Below, piece by piece: positions 1 through 10,300 of a stretch of 64,000 nucleotides of DNA. Numbering within the stretch: position 1 is the stretch's first letter; every line of letters begins with the position of its first letter. Made by a program: the position numbers and the translations under genes. Origin of the DNA: Chitinophagaceae bacterium. GTDB lineage: Bacteria > Bacteroidota > Bacteroidia > Chitinophagales > Chitinophagaceae. The stretch is taken from positions 1-64,000 of the forward strand of contig JAGKWS010000005.1 of the NCBI GenBank assembly GCA_021151685.1. Reading direction: 5' to 3'. The notes under the pieces were generated by a model. The model had not been told where the DNA came from and made no database searches. It worked only from the letters and a program-made list of their open reading frames with translations.

Positions 1-38
1 TTACAATAAAAGCCACCCATGGGTGGCTTTTATTGTAA
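1..38. terminator. Perfect 38-bp palindrome, bidirectional terminator
   Basis: Positions 1-38 equal their own reverse complement; the stem is GC-rich in the middle (GCCACCC/GGGTGGC) and bordered by A/T runs, so it can end transcription from either side. It is the second of two hairpins beyond the 3' end of coxA. The gene on the other side lies outside the window. Confidence 0.75.
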
Positions 39-50
39 GTAGTATGCCCA

Positions 51-94
51 CATAAAAGATGATGCCACCTATATGGGTGGCATCATCTTTTATG
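51..94. terminator. Terminator of the act-cox operon
   Basis: A 19-bp perfect stem (51-69 with 76-94) and a 6-nt loop lie 11 bp after the coxA stop codon. The outer stem is A/T-rich, giving U-rich transcript on both strands. It is the first stop signal met by transcripts of the ACIII-oxidase operon. Confidence 0.8.
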
Positions 95-105
95 TATAAA
101 ATAGA

Positions 106-1929
106 TTAGTGCGATTCTTCACCAGGCCTGAGTGGCGTAGTTTGAGGTATGAAGTCATTGCCTTCGCCATCAGACTTGTAATCGTATGGCCAACGATGTA
201 CTTCAGGAATTTCGCCATCCCAGTTACCGTGTCCTGGATTAATTTCAGTTGTCCACTCCAGTGTGTTTGCACCCCATGGGTTCTTTTCAGTCATCTTACG
301 ACCACGGAAGATGCTAACGAAGAAGTTGAAAACAAACAACAACTGAGCGATGAACACGATAGTAGCTACTATACTGATAAAGCCGTTGATGCTCTGGAAA
401 TGTTTGAAAGACTCCCACGCAGAGTAGTCGTAATAACGACGTGGCATACCCGCGATACCTTCGTAGTGCATGGGCCAGAAAATGAGGTAGGCACCAATGA
501 ACGTAATGAAGAAGTGGATGTAACCAAGTGTATTGTTCATGAAACGACCATACATCTTGGGGAACCAGTGATACACACCCGCAAACATACCGAAGAACGC
601 AGATACACCCATTACTATGTGGAAGTGTGCAATTACAAAGTATGTATCGTGCAGGTGAATGTCCAAAGCAGAGTTACCAAGGAAGATACCTGTGAGACCA
701 CCAGAAATGAACAGTGATACGAAGCCCAATGCAAACAGCATAGGAGGGTTGAAACGTATGTTACCTCTCCAGATAGTCGTCAACCAGTTGAAAACCTTAA
801 CCGCAGATGGTACCGCAATAAGAAGCGTCAACAGTACGAATATAGAACCGAGGAATGGACTCATACCAGTAACAAACATGTGGTGTGCCCATACAACGAA
901 CGCCAATACAGTAATACCAACCATTGATATAACCATTGCAAAGTAGCCGAAAATAGGCTTGCGACTGTGAGTAGACAACACCTCTGATGCCATACCCATG
1001 CCCGGAAGCATGATGATATACACCTCGGGGTGACCCAAGAACCAGAACAAGTGCTGATAAAGGATAGCTGAACCACCAATGTTTGGCAAAGCCTTACCAC
1101 CAATGAATATCTCTGACAAGTAGAAGCTGGTTCCCAAGTTACGGTCGAATATCAACAGCACAACACCAGAGAACAATACAGGGAAAGAAAGTACACCCAA
1201 TATGGCAGTAAACAACAATGCCCATACAGTAAGTGGCATGCGCGTCATTGTCATACCCTTGGTACGCATGTTGAGGATGGTACTGATGTAGTTAAGACCA
1301 CCGAGCAATGATGAGATTACGAAGAAGCTCATACCCAACAACCACAAGTCCATACCAACACCAGAACCCAAAGAAGCCTCTTTAAGTGCGCTCAATGGCG
1401 GATAAGTTGTCCAGCCACCAGATGCTGGTCCTGTCTCTACAAAAAGAGAAACAAGCATAATGATACTGGCAAGGAAGAAGAACCAATAAGAAAGCATGTT
1501 CATGAAAGGCGATGCCATATCACGTGCACCTATCTGCAGAGGAATGAGCAGGTTCGCAAAAGTACCACTCAAACCGGCAGTCAATACAAAGAACACAAGA
1601 ATGGTACCGTGCATTGTTACCAATGCATAATAGAATTCAGGAGATAGTTTACCACCTTTTGCCCACTGTCCCAATACCTTCTCCATGATGGGGAATGTAC
1701 TATCGGGGAAACCAAGTTGCAAACGGAAAAATACTGAGAACAATGCTCCTATAATGGCCCAAATAATACCGGTAATCAAGAATTGTTTACCAATAATTTT
1801 ATGGTCCATGCTAAATATGTACTTCGAAATGAAGTGCTGCTCATGATGCTCGTGACCGTGGTGACCACCAGCGGTGTCATGTCCATGTGCCGATACGGCT
1901 TCTGCGTGAATGATTCCTTCCTGATTCAT
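106..1929 (-). CDS. coxA: Cytochrome c oxidase subunit I
   Basis: Catalytic subunit of an aa3-type haem-copper oxidase, reducing O2 to water in the inner membrane. The 607-residue polytopic protein shows the low-spin haem ligand H107 (TMHGT), the CuB ligand and cross-linked Tyr in GHPEVY (H300, Y304), the CuB pair H349-H350, and the HDTYFVIAHFH block with haem ligands H435 and H437. It follows coxB by 28 bp as the last gene of the act-cox operon. The first ~35 residues are unusually His-rich (GHHGHEHHEQH), a cytoplasmic tail that might hold copper (inference). No subunit III or IV gene lies in the window, and the terminators behind this gene suggest they are encoded elsewhere. Confidence 0.97.
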   Translation of the reverse strand: MNQEGIIHAEAVSAHGHDTAGGHHGHEHHEQHFISKYIFSMDHKIIGKQFLITGIIWAIIGALFSVFFRLQLGFPDSTFPIMEKVLGQWAKGGKLSPEFYYALVTMHGTILVFFVLTAGLSGTFANLLIPLQIGARDMASPFMNMLSYWFFFLASIIMLVSLFVETGPASGGWTTYPPLSALKEASLGSGVGMDLWLLGMSFFVISSLLGGLNYISTILNMRTKGMTMTRMPLTVWALLFTAILGVLSFPVLFSGVVLLIFDRNLGTSFYLSEIFIGGKALPNIGGSAILYQHLFWFLGHPEVYIIMLPGMGMASEVLSTHSRKPIFGYFAMVISMVGITVLAFVVWAHHMFVTGMSPFLGSIFVLLTLLIAVPSAVKVFNWLTTIWRGNIRFNPPMLFALGFVSLFISGGLTGIFLGNSALDIHLHDTYFVIAHFHIVMGVSAFFGMFAGVYHWFPKMYGRFMNNTLGYIHFFITFIGAYLIFWPMHYEGIAGMPRRYYDYSAWESFKHFQSINGFISIVATIVFIAQLLFVFNFFVSIFRGRKMTEKNPWGANTLEWTTEINPGHGNWDGEIPEVHRWPYDYKSDGEGNDFIPQTTPLRPGEESH

Positions 1930-1957
1930 GTTACACTTTTTTAGCTACGTAATAGCC

Positions 1958-3001
1958 TTATTTCATCGATATTTTTTTCACTGAGTCTACTGCGGGTGCT
2001 GCTTCCGGCGCTGCAGGTGCTGCCTCCGGATTGTTTGCGGCGTAGTATGACTGCTGCCCTGCCAACCACTTATTATATTCTTCCTGTGTTTCCACGATGA
2101 TTGTACCACGCATTGCGTAGTGACCTTTACCACAAAGCTGATCACAAGCTATTTCGTAAACGAAGTTTGGATTTTTTGTGATTTCCTTCATTTGTGCAGA
2201 AGTGATAGTTGGTGTGAACCACAAATTGGTAGTGATACCGGGAACAGCATCCATCTTCATACGGAAGTGTGGAAGACCAACATCATGTATCACATCGCGT
2301 GAGTTAATTACCAACTTTACTGGTTTGCCAACAACACAATGTAATTCGCCATTCTGTGCAACGATATCGTCATGTGTGCGAGGATCTGCCCAATCAAGAC
2401 CTAACACATTATTTGCATCATCAATTTTACGGAAAGTGCGTGTACCCAAAACGTTATCTGCACCCGGATAGCGAATAAGCCAGTTGAATTGCTTACCAAC
2501 AATTTCTACCACCATTGCATTAGCTGGTGCTTCAGATGTAACTGTGTACCAGTTCTTCAGACCAATAGCCACCAACACAGCCATTGCAATAGCAGGAATA
2601 GTAGTCCAGATAATTTCTAACTTATTGCTGTGTGGAAAGTAAAAAGTAGTGCGTTTATCTGAAGCCTGATACTTGTAGCAGAACCAGAACAGAACCGCCT
2701 GAGTAAGGAAGAACACAATACCAGTTACCACTACAGTCACGTTAAACATACTGTCGTAGTTCTCGCCGGTTTTACAAGCTGCAACTGGCAGCATCATATC
2801 CTTGAAGTAATTGTGGCAAGCCCATATGCCCCACACACCCAGCAGGAAGGTGGCTACCAGAATTAATGCCATTGCACGATTAACCTGGCCGTTCACCTTT
2901 TGTTCGCCACGCAATACCGCAGCATGTTCACTTGCCTTACCTATCTGGTAGATGATGACAAATACCAGAATGATCAAAGTTGTTATTATAAATCCCGACA
3001 T
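1958..3001 (-). CDS. coxB: Cytochrome c oxidase subunit II (CuA)
   Basis: Takes electrons from cytochrome c and passes them through CuA to subunit I. The CuA site is visible: H239 in VIHDVGLPHF and C286, C290, H294 and M297 in CDQLCGKGHYAM. At 347 residues it has about four hydrophobic helices near 3-20, 44-60, 87-108 and 131-147 before the periplasmic cupredoxin domain, more than the two of the classical family; the extra N-terminal helices are common in Bacteroidota. The C-terminus is an Ala/Pro-rich linker. It lies between actF and coxA, the arrangement expected for an ACIII-oxidase supercomplex, so its electron donor is probably an ACIII haem domain rather than a soluble cytochrome (inference). 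Confidence 0.96.
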   Translation of the reverse strand: MSGFIITTLIILVFVIIYQIGKASEHAAVLRGEQKVNGQVNRAMALILVATFLLGVWGIWACHNYFKDMMLPVAACKTGENYDSMFNVTVVVTGIVFFLTQAVLFWFCYKYQASDKRTTFYFPHSNKLEIIWTTIPAIAMAVLVAIGLKNWYTVTSEAPANAMVVEIVGKQFNWLIRYPGADNVLGTRTFRKIDDANNVLGLDWADPRTHDDIVAQNGELHCVVGKPVKLVINSRDVIHDVGLPHFRMKMDAVPGITTNLWFTPTITSAQMKEITKNPNFVYEIACDQLCGKGHYAMRGTIIVETQEEYNKWLAGQQSYYAANNPEAAPAAPEAAPAVDSVKKISMK

Positions 3002-3060
3002 GGTCGTTCAGCTTGTGTTTTCTAAATAATGTTTTGATTACTACTATCCTGACTCTGAGA

Positions 3061-4290
3061 TTATGCTATGTGAACAGCTGTTTCTTTAATAAGAAGGTTG
3101 TTGTGCGCAATTAGCGAAGACTTAGACAAAGTGCGAGAAACTGCCATAATGAGTATGCCCGCAAAGCCCATGAATATACCTATTTCATACCAATTGATAT
3201 GCCAGTGTGCTTTCAAAGGACCAGGCATCACCATTTGGAAATAATCGAGCCAGTGACCGAAAATGATAACCAGTGCCATAAACGTAACAGTGAAGTAGTT
3301 GCGTTTGCTGGGACGAGCCATCAAAATGATGATAGGCATAGTAAAGTTGATAATGAAATTGGCATAGAAAATGATGCTGTAAGGGCCTTGCTGACGCATC
3401 TTGAAATATGTAGTTTCTTCAGGAACGTTAGCATACCATATAAGCATGTATTGAGAAAACCAGAGGTATGTCCAAAATATGCTGAAGGCAAACATAAACT
3501 TACCAACATCGTGCATATGCTCTGTAGTAACCATCACAAGATTGCCTTGATTTTTGAGGTATACAATCCACAACATTATAAGAGACATACCGCTAACAAA
3601 AGCACTGGCAAAAGTGTACCAACTAAACAATGTAGAGAACCAGTGAGCATCGATACTCATGATCCACAGCCATGGAATGGTGCTCATCTGCGTCAATGCA
3701 TACACCAAAAGGAATACCGCAGACAAACGGAATACTTTCCAATAAATCTTTGTGTCATTTTTCGGCGCATTTTCTTGAGCCAAAGACATACTGCGGAATT
3801 TAAGACCAAAGAAAGACCACAAACCTACAGCAGTGATACTGAAGAAAGCAAACATACCTTTATTAAGGAAGGCAGATTTACCTGTAATAATTGGGTCGTG
3901 CTTCAATACCTCGGCACTTGAAGCCCATGGGTAAATGTGATTAACACCATGTGCATCGGTAAGACCAAAAGCAATAATCATAAGAACCAGCAATGCGATG
4001 GAGCCAAATATCCAAACGTTTGCGCCTATTGCTTCTGGTATACGGCGGAAGGATACTATCCATGCACCTTGGGCCAAAGACACCGCAGCTTGAATAAACA
4101 CACTAACCGTAGTAATAAGTGTAAAAAACACGGCATCCTGCAACAAAACCAACCAAAAACGAGAGCGGTCTGTATCGGCATTGCTTGTAAGAAGTGATGC
4201 GGCTCCCGCAATCAGCGTCAGTACGCCTATCACTATAAGCGCAATGCTGGTATTCCTCAGTCGGGCGGGTATCACAAAACGATCATTCAT
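3061..4290 (-). CDS. actF: Alternative complex III membrane subunit ActF
   Basis: Integral membrane subunit of alternative complex III (menaquinol:cytochrome c oxidoreductase). The 409-residue protein is almost entirely hydrophobic, with about ten transmembrane helices, and is of the ActF/NrfD-related family; helices with WLWIMSIDAHWFSTLFSW and a conserved HWHINWYE segment are typical. It carries no cofactor motif. It sits between actE and coxB in the usual actABCDEF order, 60 bp before coxB. In known structures ActC and ActF form the membrane core; only ActC holds the quinol site. Confidence 0.93.
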   Translation of the reverse strand: MNDRFVIPARLRNTSIALIVIGVLTLIAGAASLLTSNADTDRSRFWLVLLQDAVFFTLITTVSVFIQAAVSLAQGAWIVSFRRIPEAIGANVWIFGSIALLVLMIIAFGLTDAHGVNHIYPWASSAEVLKHDPIITGKSAFLNKGMFAFFSITAVGLWSFFGLKFRSMSLAQENAPKNDTKIYWKVFRLSAVFLLVYALTQMSTIPWLWIMSIDAHWFSTLFSWYTFASAFVSGMSLIMLWIVYLKNQGNLVMVTTEHMHDVGKFMFAFSIFWTYLWFSQYMLIWYANVPEETTYFKMRQQGPYSIIFYANFIINFTMPIIILMARPSKRNYFTVTFMALVIIFGHWLDYFQMVMPGPLKAHWHINWYEIGIFMGFAGILIMAVSRTLSKSSLIAHNNLLIKETAVHIA

Positions 4291-4354
4291 TGTTACTACT
4301 TTTATAAAATTCGTTTTATTGTTATAAACTTTCTGGTCGTATTTGCCTGCAATA

Positions 4355-5014
4355 TTAGTGTGCGGCTGCGTCCTTTGTTGCTTCGGTTGCAGTTGCTACG
4401 GGTGCAGTTGCAGGCACTTCTGCTTCTGCTGCGTAACCATATGCATCTCCACCGTTTTCAGATTGAACCTTCTTAATGTATGCAATCACCATCCAGCGTT
4501 GCTTGATGTCTAACTGCGACGCATATGAACCCATCATGTTTTTACCATACTTGATAGCAGCATACATCTGCCCCACTGGCATGTGGAGGTATTTTGCATC
4601 TTTAAGGTTTGCTGGCATAGATGCAAATTTACCACTTGCAAACAATGGCCCCTGACCATCCATACCATTACCGTGGCATATACCACAATAGATATTGAAT
4701 AGACGCTTGCCTTCTTTCAAATCAGCTTCAGTAAAACGAAGCGAGGTGTTGAAGGTTTTATAAGCATTTGTATCACCTTCCTGCAGGTGGTCTGGCAATT
4801 CGCGACCACGTGCTATGGTACCCTCCACCGGACGACGACTTGTGAGTCCGTCTTCAAAATTCGGGTTAGATGTATAAGCATCATACGCGCGCGAGTAAGT
4901 CATGTCAGGCACATAAACGTGGCCGGGAGTACGACGCATTTCGCCCGAGTCGCATGACACAAGGCCAACAGCTAACGTAAGGCCTGTGATCATTATGCTT
5001 TTTATCTTATTCAT
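4355..5014 (-). CDS. actE: Alternative complex III monohaem cytochrome c ActE
   Basis: Lipid-anchored monohaem cytochrome of alternative complex III. A lipobox (GLVSC) follows the N-terminal hydrophobic segment, so the mature protein should be a lipoprotein facing the periplasm. The haem motif CGICHGNGMDGQGP lies in the second half, with a distal Met in the GKNMMGSYASQL segment. I chose the Met directly before the basic, hydrophobic signal (MNKIKSIM); an in-frame ATG four codons upstream is possible. The C-terminal 25 residues are Ala/Thr-rich and probably disordered. The gene is in the expected place between actD and actF. Confidence 0.92.
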   Translation of the reverse strand: MNKIKSIMITGLTLAVGLVSCDSGEMRRTPGHVYVPDMTYSRAYDAYTSNPNFEDGLTSRRPVEGTIARGRELPDHLQEGDTNAYKTFNTSLRFTEADLKEGKRLFNIYCGICHGNGMDGQGPLFASGKFASMPANLKDAKYLHMPVGQMYAAIKYGKNMMGSYASQLDIKQRWMVIAYIKKVQSENGGDAYGYAAEAEVPATAPVATATEATKDAAAH

Positions 5015-5021
5015 ATAAAAT

Positions 5022-5051
5022 GTCAAAATTCAAATAGTCAAAATTCAAATG
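5022..5051. repeat. 15-bp tandem duplication between actD and actE
   Basis: The unit GTCAAAATTCAAATA occurs twice head to tail (the second copy differs at the last base) directly before the actE start. It looks like a replication-slippage duplication in an AT-rich spacer; no function is evident. Confidence 0.6.
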
Positions 5052-5066
5052 GCTGATAATTCCCTA

Positions 5067-5651
5067 TTAATAAGCCGGGTTGAGTGCTTCGTACTCTTCT
5101 TTTTTATCCCAGCGGCCGTACCACCAACCTTCTTCGGCAGTGTGCACATAGGTTTCCTGCGCCCCTGTAGACTGTAGAAATGCAAGTACTTCACCTTCAG
5201 GCGTATGTTCATTCAGCTCTATAGCCATTACAAACAGATCATCACTTTGACGTGGGTGAAAAACGTGCTTTTTTACACCTGGCATTATCTGGTTGAGATA
5301 GCAGAAAGTAAGCGTCATACCTACTGCGGCAAACAGCACCGTCAACTCGAAAGTGATGGGCACCCATGCCGGCAATGCAAAGTGTGGCTTACCACCATAA
5401 ACTATAGGCCAGTCTGAGGTAAATATCCATGAAATGAAACCCACTGCTGTAGAAGTACCACAAAGACCGTAGATGAAACCCGCAATGTGCAGATCTGTTT
5501 CTTTATGGCCCATTGCTACATCCAAACCGTGTACGGCAAACGGTGTATACACATCGTGCAGCTTATAACCGCTCTTACGCACTTTGTGTACTGCGGGAAA
5601 CAGAACCGCTTCATCGTCAAACGTTGCTACCGCAAATTTCTTTATAGCCAT
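5067..5651 (-). CDS. actD: Alternative complex III subunit ActD (DUF3341)
   Basis: Small ACIII subunit of the DUF3341 family: a soluble N-terminal alpha/beta domain, two transmembrane helices (around FIYGLCGTSTAVGFISWIF and VPITFELTVLFAAVGM), and a second soluble segment. The conserved start of the family, F-DDE followed by a segment ending DVYTPFAVHGLD, is present. I chose the ATG giving MAIKKFAVATFD, which matches the family start, rather than an in-frame ATG 16 codons earlier that abuts the actC stop codon. It carries no haem or Fe-S motif and is thought to be structural, helping hold ActC and ActF together. Confidence 0.93.
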   Translation of the reverse strand: MAIKKFAVATFDDEAVLFPAVHKVRKSGYKLHDVYTPFAVHGLDVAMGHKETDLHIAGFIYGLCGTSTAVGFISWIFTSDWPIVYGGKPHFALPAWVPITFELTVLFAAVGMTLTFCYLNQIMPGVKKHVFHPRQSDDLFVMAIELNEHTPEGEVLAFLQSTGAQETYVHTAEEGWWYGRWDKKEEYEALNPAY

Positions 5652-5699
5652 TTTATACCAGAATTCTAAAAATCGTTTTTTAATGTTCTTACCAGTCAA

Positions 5700-7166
5700 T
5701 TAGTGGTGAGCATGTGCATGCTCTTCTTCGTGATGGTGCATTGATTCTGCCTCGTGTACAAATTCTTCCAGTGTTTGGTCTTCGTGACGCAGCATTTCGC
5801 GTTTGTAACGTTCGCCAGAGGTTTTCAGTACAAACTTGATTTCGTGTACCGCAACAACAGGGAAATACTTGGCAAAGAGGAAATACAATGTGAAGAACAA
5901 ACCAAATGTACCAAGGTAGAAGCCAATTTCAGGCCATTCGGGGCTATAATATGCCCAGCTGCCAGGTATCCAGTCGCGGTAGGTAGAGGTTGCAATGATT
6001 ACGAAACGCTCGAACCACATACCAATATTCACCACAATAGACATTACAAATGTAAACGGAATGCTACGGCGAAGTTTTTTGAACCAGAATAGCTGAGGAG
6101 ATACCACGTTACATGTCATCATTGCCCAATAGCTCCACCAGTAGGGGCCAACAATACGCCATTTGAACGCTTCCATTTCGCCCCATGCCTGGCTGTACCA
6201 AGACATGAACAGCTCTGTAAGGTAGGCAACACCAACTATAGAACCAGTAAGTACAATGATTTTGTTCATTGCCTCGAGGTGACCAATAGTAATATATGCT
6301 TCCAGTTTCAGAATTTTACGAGTGATTACCAATAGCGTGTTCACCATTGCAAAACCCGAAAACACCGCACCCGCAACGAAGTAAGGGGGGAAGATTGTAG
6401 TATGCCAACCTGGTATTACCGAAGTAGCAAAGTCGAATGATACGATGGTGTGTACAGAAAGTACCAGTGGTGTAGAAAGACCTGCCAATACAAGGGCAAG
6501 GGCTTCCATGCGCTGCCAGCTCTTTGCAGTACCTGTCCAGCCGAAAGAAGCCAAACCATACAGCATACGGCGCAACTTTGTTTTGGCGCGATCACGTATC
6601 AGGGCGAAATCTGGCAGAAGACCAGAGTACCAGAACAACAATGATACTGTAAAGTAGGTAGAGATCGCAAACACGTCCCAAAGAAGTGGTGAGTCGAAGT
6701 TAGGCCAAAGTGGACCACGTGTGTTAGGTAATGGTAATACCCAAAAACCGTCCCATACACGACCCATGTGCCAGATAGGGAACTGACCGGCACACATTAC
6801 CGCAAAGATGGTCATCGCTTCCGCAGCACGGTTTACACCGGTACGCCATCCCTGACGGAACAACAGAAGGATTGCCGAGATTAGTGTACCCGCGTGGCCG
6901 ATACCGATCCACCATACGAAGTTGGTAATGTCCCAACCCCAACCGATGGTACGGTTAACGCCCCAGGTACCCAAACCCCAGTACACCGACCAGGTAACGG
7001 AGAAGATACCAAAACAAAGCAGTATGATAGAGAAAATAAAACCGACATACCACATGCGGCCCGGCTTTTGTTCTATAGGCCTCACGATGTCTTCCGACAC
7101 CTGGTGGTAATCTTTCTCGCCATCTACCAATGGTTCTCTTAAAAACGATTCGTACTTAATATGCAT
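5700..7166 (-). CDS. actC: Alternative complex III quinol-binding subunit ActC (NrfD-like)
   Basis: Ten-helix NrfD/PsrC-type membrane protein of 488 residues that supplies the menaquinol oxidation site of alternative complex III. Segments rich in conserved aromatic and charged residues (NFVWWIGIGHAGTLISA, PIWHMGRVWD, SWYSQAWGEMEAF) are typical. The last 35 residues form an acidic, His-rich tail (HHHEEEHAHAHH) facing the cytoplasm. actB lies 134 bp upstream, and the spacer is pyrimidine-rich. Together with actB it forms the Fe-S/quinone module shared with other molybdopterin-family complexes. Confidence 0.95.
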   Translation of the reverse strand: MHIKYESFLREPLVDGEKDYHQVSEDIVRPIEQKPGRMWYVGFIFSIILLCFGIFSVTWSVYWGLGTWGVNRTIGWGWDITNFVWWIGIGHAGTLISAILLLFRQGWRTGVNRAAEAMTIFAVMCAGQFPIWHMGRVWDGFWVLPLPNTRGPLWPNFDSPLLWDVFAISTYFTVSLLFWYSGLLPDFALIRDRAKTKLRRMLYGLASFGWTGTAKSWQRMEALALVLAGLSTPLVLSVHTIVSFDFATSVIPGWHTTIFPPYFVAGAVFSGFAMVNTLLVITRKILKLEAYITIGHLEAMNKIIVLTGSIVGVAYLTELFMSWYSQAWGEMEAFKWRIVGPYWWSYWAMMTCNVVSPQLFWFKKLRRSIPFTFVMSIVVNIGMWFERFVIIATSTYRDWIPGSWAYYSPEWPEIGFYLGTFGLFFTLYFLFAKYFPVVAVHEIKFVLKTSGERYKREMLRHEDQTLEEFVHEAESMHHHEEEHAHAHH

Positions 7167-7300
7167 AGCACATTTTTTTTGCGGAGAAGGTGGTTGCTTG
7201 TCTTGTGTTATGAAGATTTTGCTACACCTACCTACTTTTTACTGTTTTTATTTTTATACTTCTTCCTTCTGTTCTGTTTCCTTTCAGTTGGCGCAATCGT

Positions 7301-10300
7301 TTAGATATGCTCTGCATACATGCCATCCTTCTTTTCGTTACCAGCGACAATCTCGTCTGTGTTACGAATTTTAGACAGGTAGTTGATGTTTGGCAATACG
7401 TGAATATGCTCCAGAACGTAGAATGTACGCTCTATCTGCTCTTCACGGCGTATCTTGTAAATTTCGCTTTCTTTATCATTCACGTTACCGAATGTAATAC
7501 AGTCTGACGGACAACTTTGCTGACAAGCAGTTCTTGCTTCGCCGTCTTTCATTGGGCGGCCAGCTTTTTTAGCGGTCAGTTTCGCTTCCTGAAGACGCTG
7601 TACACAGAATGTACATTTTTCCATAACACCACGGCTACGTACAGTTACGTCTGGGTTCAGCACCATACGCGTCAGGTCGTCATTTATATCGTCACGGCGA
7701 CCATCCTCAAATATGTTGTCGGCAAATGCGTCGGCACCATTCCAGTCCATCCAGTTGAAGTGACGTACTTTGTATGGACAGTTGTTGGCACAGTATTTAG
7801 TACCAATGCAACGGTTATATGCCATTTGGTTGAGACCCTCGCTACTGTGGTTAGTTGCAGATACCGGACAAACGTTTTCGCAAGGAGCATTGTCGCAGTG
7901 CTGGCACAACATAGGTTGGAAAACAGTCTGAATTGTATCCGGATCTTCCGGCATACCGCTAAAGTAACGGTCGATACGAATCCAGTGCATTTCATGACCG
8001 CGCAGCGCGTGGTACTTACCTACTACTGATATATTGTTTTCGGCTACACAACCTATTACACAAGCTCCACAACCGGTACAAGTGTTAAGGTCGATACTCA
8101 TACCCCACTTGATGCCTTCATATGGATGATCGGGATAGAGTGTGCCTTCTTTACGGAAACCTTCTTCCATTTCAGGATCCACTACGGCCTCGCCGTGGTG
8201 ACCTTCGTGCCACGGTTTTTCAGTGTAGTGGCCTATTTCTACGCCACGTTCTTTCTGTAAACCGTGTGGGTCTTTTTTAAACTCTTCGAGCGTATACTCG
8301 TGTACAACAGGACGATTCTCGTAACTGCTGTGCGTTTGTATCTGCGCCAGTTCATATTTTTCGCCGGTATTTACCACCGTTACGCCCGAGAAATATTCTA
8401 TGTTGGCACCATTGATAGTAGCAAATGGGAATGCATTCTTACCACCTTGCTTATCGTTACTGGCTGCTGCACGACCTACGTTTGTATGACGACCATAACC
8501 TGTAGCTATACCCACCACATCGTTGTGCATACCAGGTACAACCATTATAGGCAGTGTTACCGCATATCCATTAGCACCGGTAATTTTTGCAACATATTTG
8601 TTGTAGTCTACCTCGTTAAAGCTGTCTATACCTGCCTTCATTTCGTTGGCACGCTTTGGCGATACACAAAGGTAGTTATCCCAAACGGCGCGGGTAATAG
8701 GGTCTGGCATTTCCTGCAGCCATGGGTTGTTACTCCATACGCCACCATGGCCAATACCTACTTTCTGATAAACAACCACCTCTACACCACTTGCTACTTT
8801 TTTGCCTTCTACAGCAGCTATTGCAGCAGCTACGTTGCCAGCAAATGTTGCAGTACCGTTGGGCATTGTTTCAGGCTCCATTACACCTTCTTGCAGTGCC
8901 ATGTCGAAGTTGGCCTGACCACCCATACGAGTGTTCCAATACAACTGCCAGTAATCGGCATATGTTTGGCCTGCGTCCATCCAAGTCATCAGAGAATCTT
9001 GGAAGGCACGCGTTTTGAACAATGGAGATATACCGGGTTGCATCAGGCTGTAGAAGCCAACTTTTGGCTCTGCATCGCCCCAGCTTTCCAGATAGTGATG
9101 GTCTGGTATTACATACTTGCACAGTTGTGCTGTTTCGTCCAGACGATCGGCAAATGATATGGTCATTGGCACTTTTGCCAATGCTGCGTTGAAACGTTTT
9201 GCTTCAGGGTGGTTGTAAGATGGGTTTACACCGTGCATCATTACTACATTCACCTGACCACCCTCCATGGCAGTAATCATATCGAGCATGTCTTTGTCGA
9301 TACCTTGCCATGTGTTGCTGGTAGTTACCCAGTTTACAGTAGTACCATTGGCACCAATCTTATCGTTGATGGCGTTGATAACTGTTTGTACGTTTACATC
9401 GTTGCTACCGCACACCACAAGGCCATTGCCTTTTTTCAGGTCGGCAGCGGCCGATGTGATAAGCTTATTCAGTCTTGCACTTTTGAAAGATGGTGCAGCA
9501 CCACTTACCACAGCATTGTACAATGCAACAGCAACCGCACCCACTTCAGACGGACGGCAAGTAGCACGGTCGTCGGCAGCAGCACCTGTAATTGTGTGTA
9601 TTGGCTCTACATGGTAATGTTTAGACAATACAGGATTTTTTGCGCTAATCTTGCGTGTTTGCGCATATGCTTTCGAAAACTCGATGGGAGCAACCCAGTT
9701 ACCCAGGAAGTCGGCATCAAGACTCACTATTGTAGCAGCCTTATCGAAGTGGTATGTAGGCAGTGTCTTTTTGCCATAGCAGGCAAGGTTTGCCTCCAGC
9801 ATAGCCGAGTAAGAAATAGCATCGTACACAATGTGTTTGATGCCTGGGTTCTTAACAAGGAACTGGTTCAATACTTCTTTGGTAGAAGGGCTCATGATAG
9901 AGCAGGTTACCAGGTAACCACTCTTTCCTGCAATACCTTCTTTTATTTCTCGGTCTATAGCATCGAAAGTCACTTCTTTGCCACCAGATACCGGATGCTT
10001 CAGGCGAGCTTTATCGTACAGGCTAAGTACAGATGCCTGTACCCTTGCCGATGTACCACCTCTTGTAATAGAGGAAGACTCGTTACCTTCTATTTTTATT
10101 GGGCGACCTTCTCTTGTTTTTATAATGATGGGGCAATATTCGCCACCCTCAACAAAAGTAGACGCATAATAGTTGGGAACACCTGGCGTAATGTCCTCGG
10201 GCTTTATGGCATATGGTATTGCCTTACGCACGGGCATTTCGCAGCTCGATACGATGGTTGCTGCCAACGTACTGAAACCCAGAAACTTCAGGAAGTCTCT

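Noticed and set aside
1..38. The 38-bp palindrome as the end of an insertion sequence
   Set aside because: It is a single self-complementary stem right behind an operon with no transposase and no second copy; a terminator explains it.
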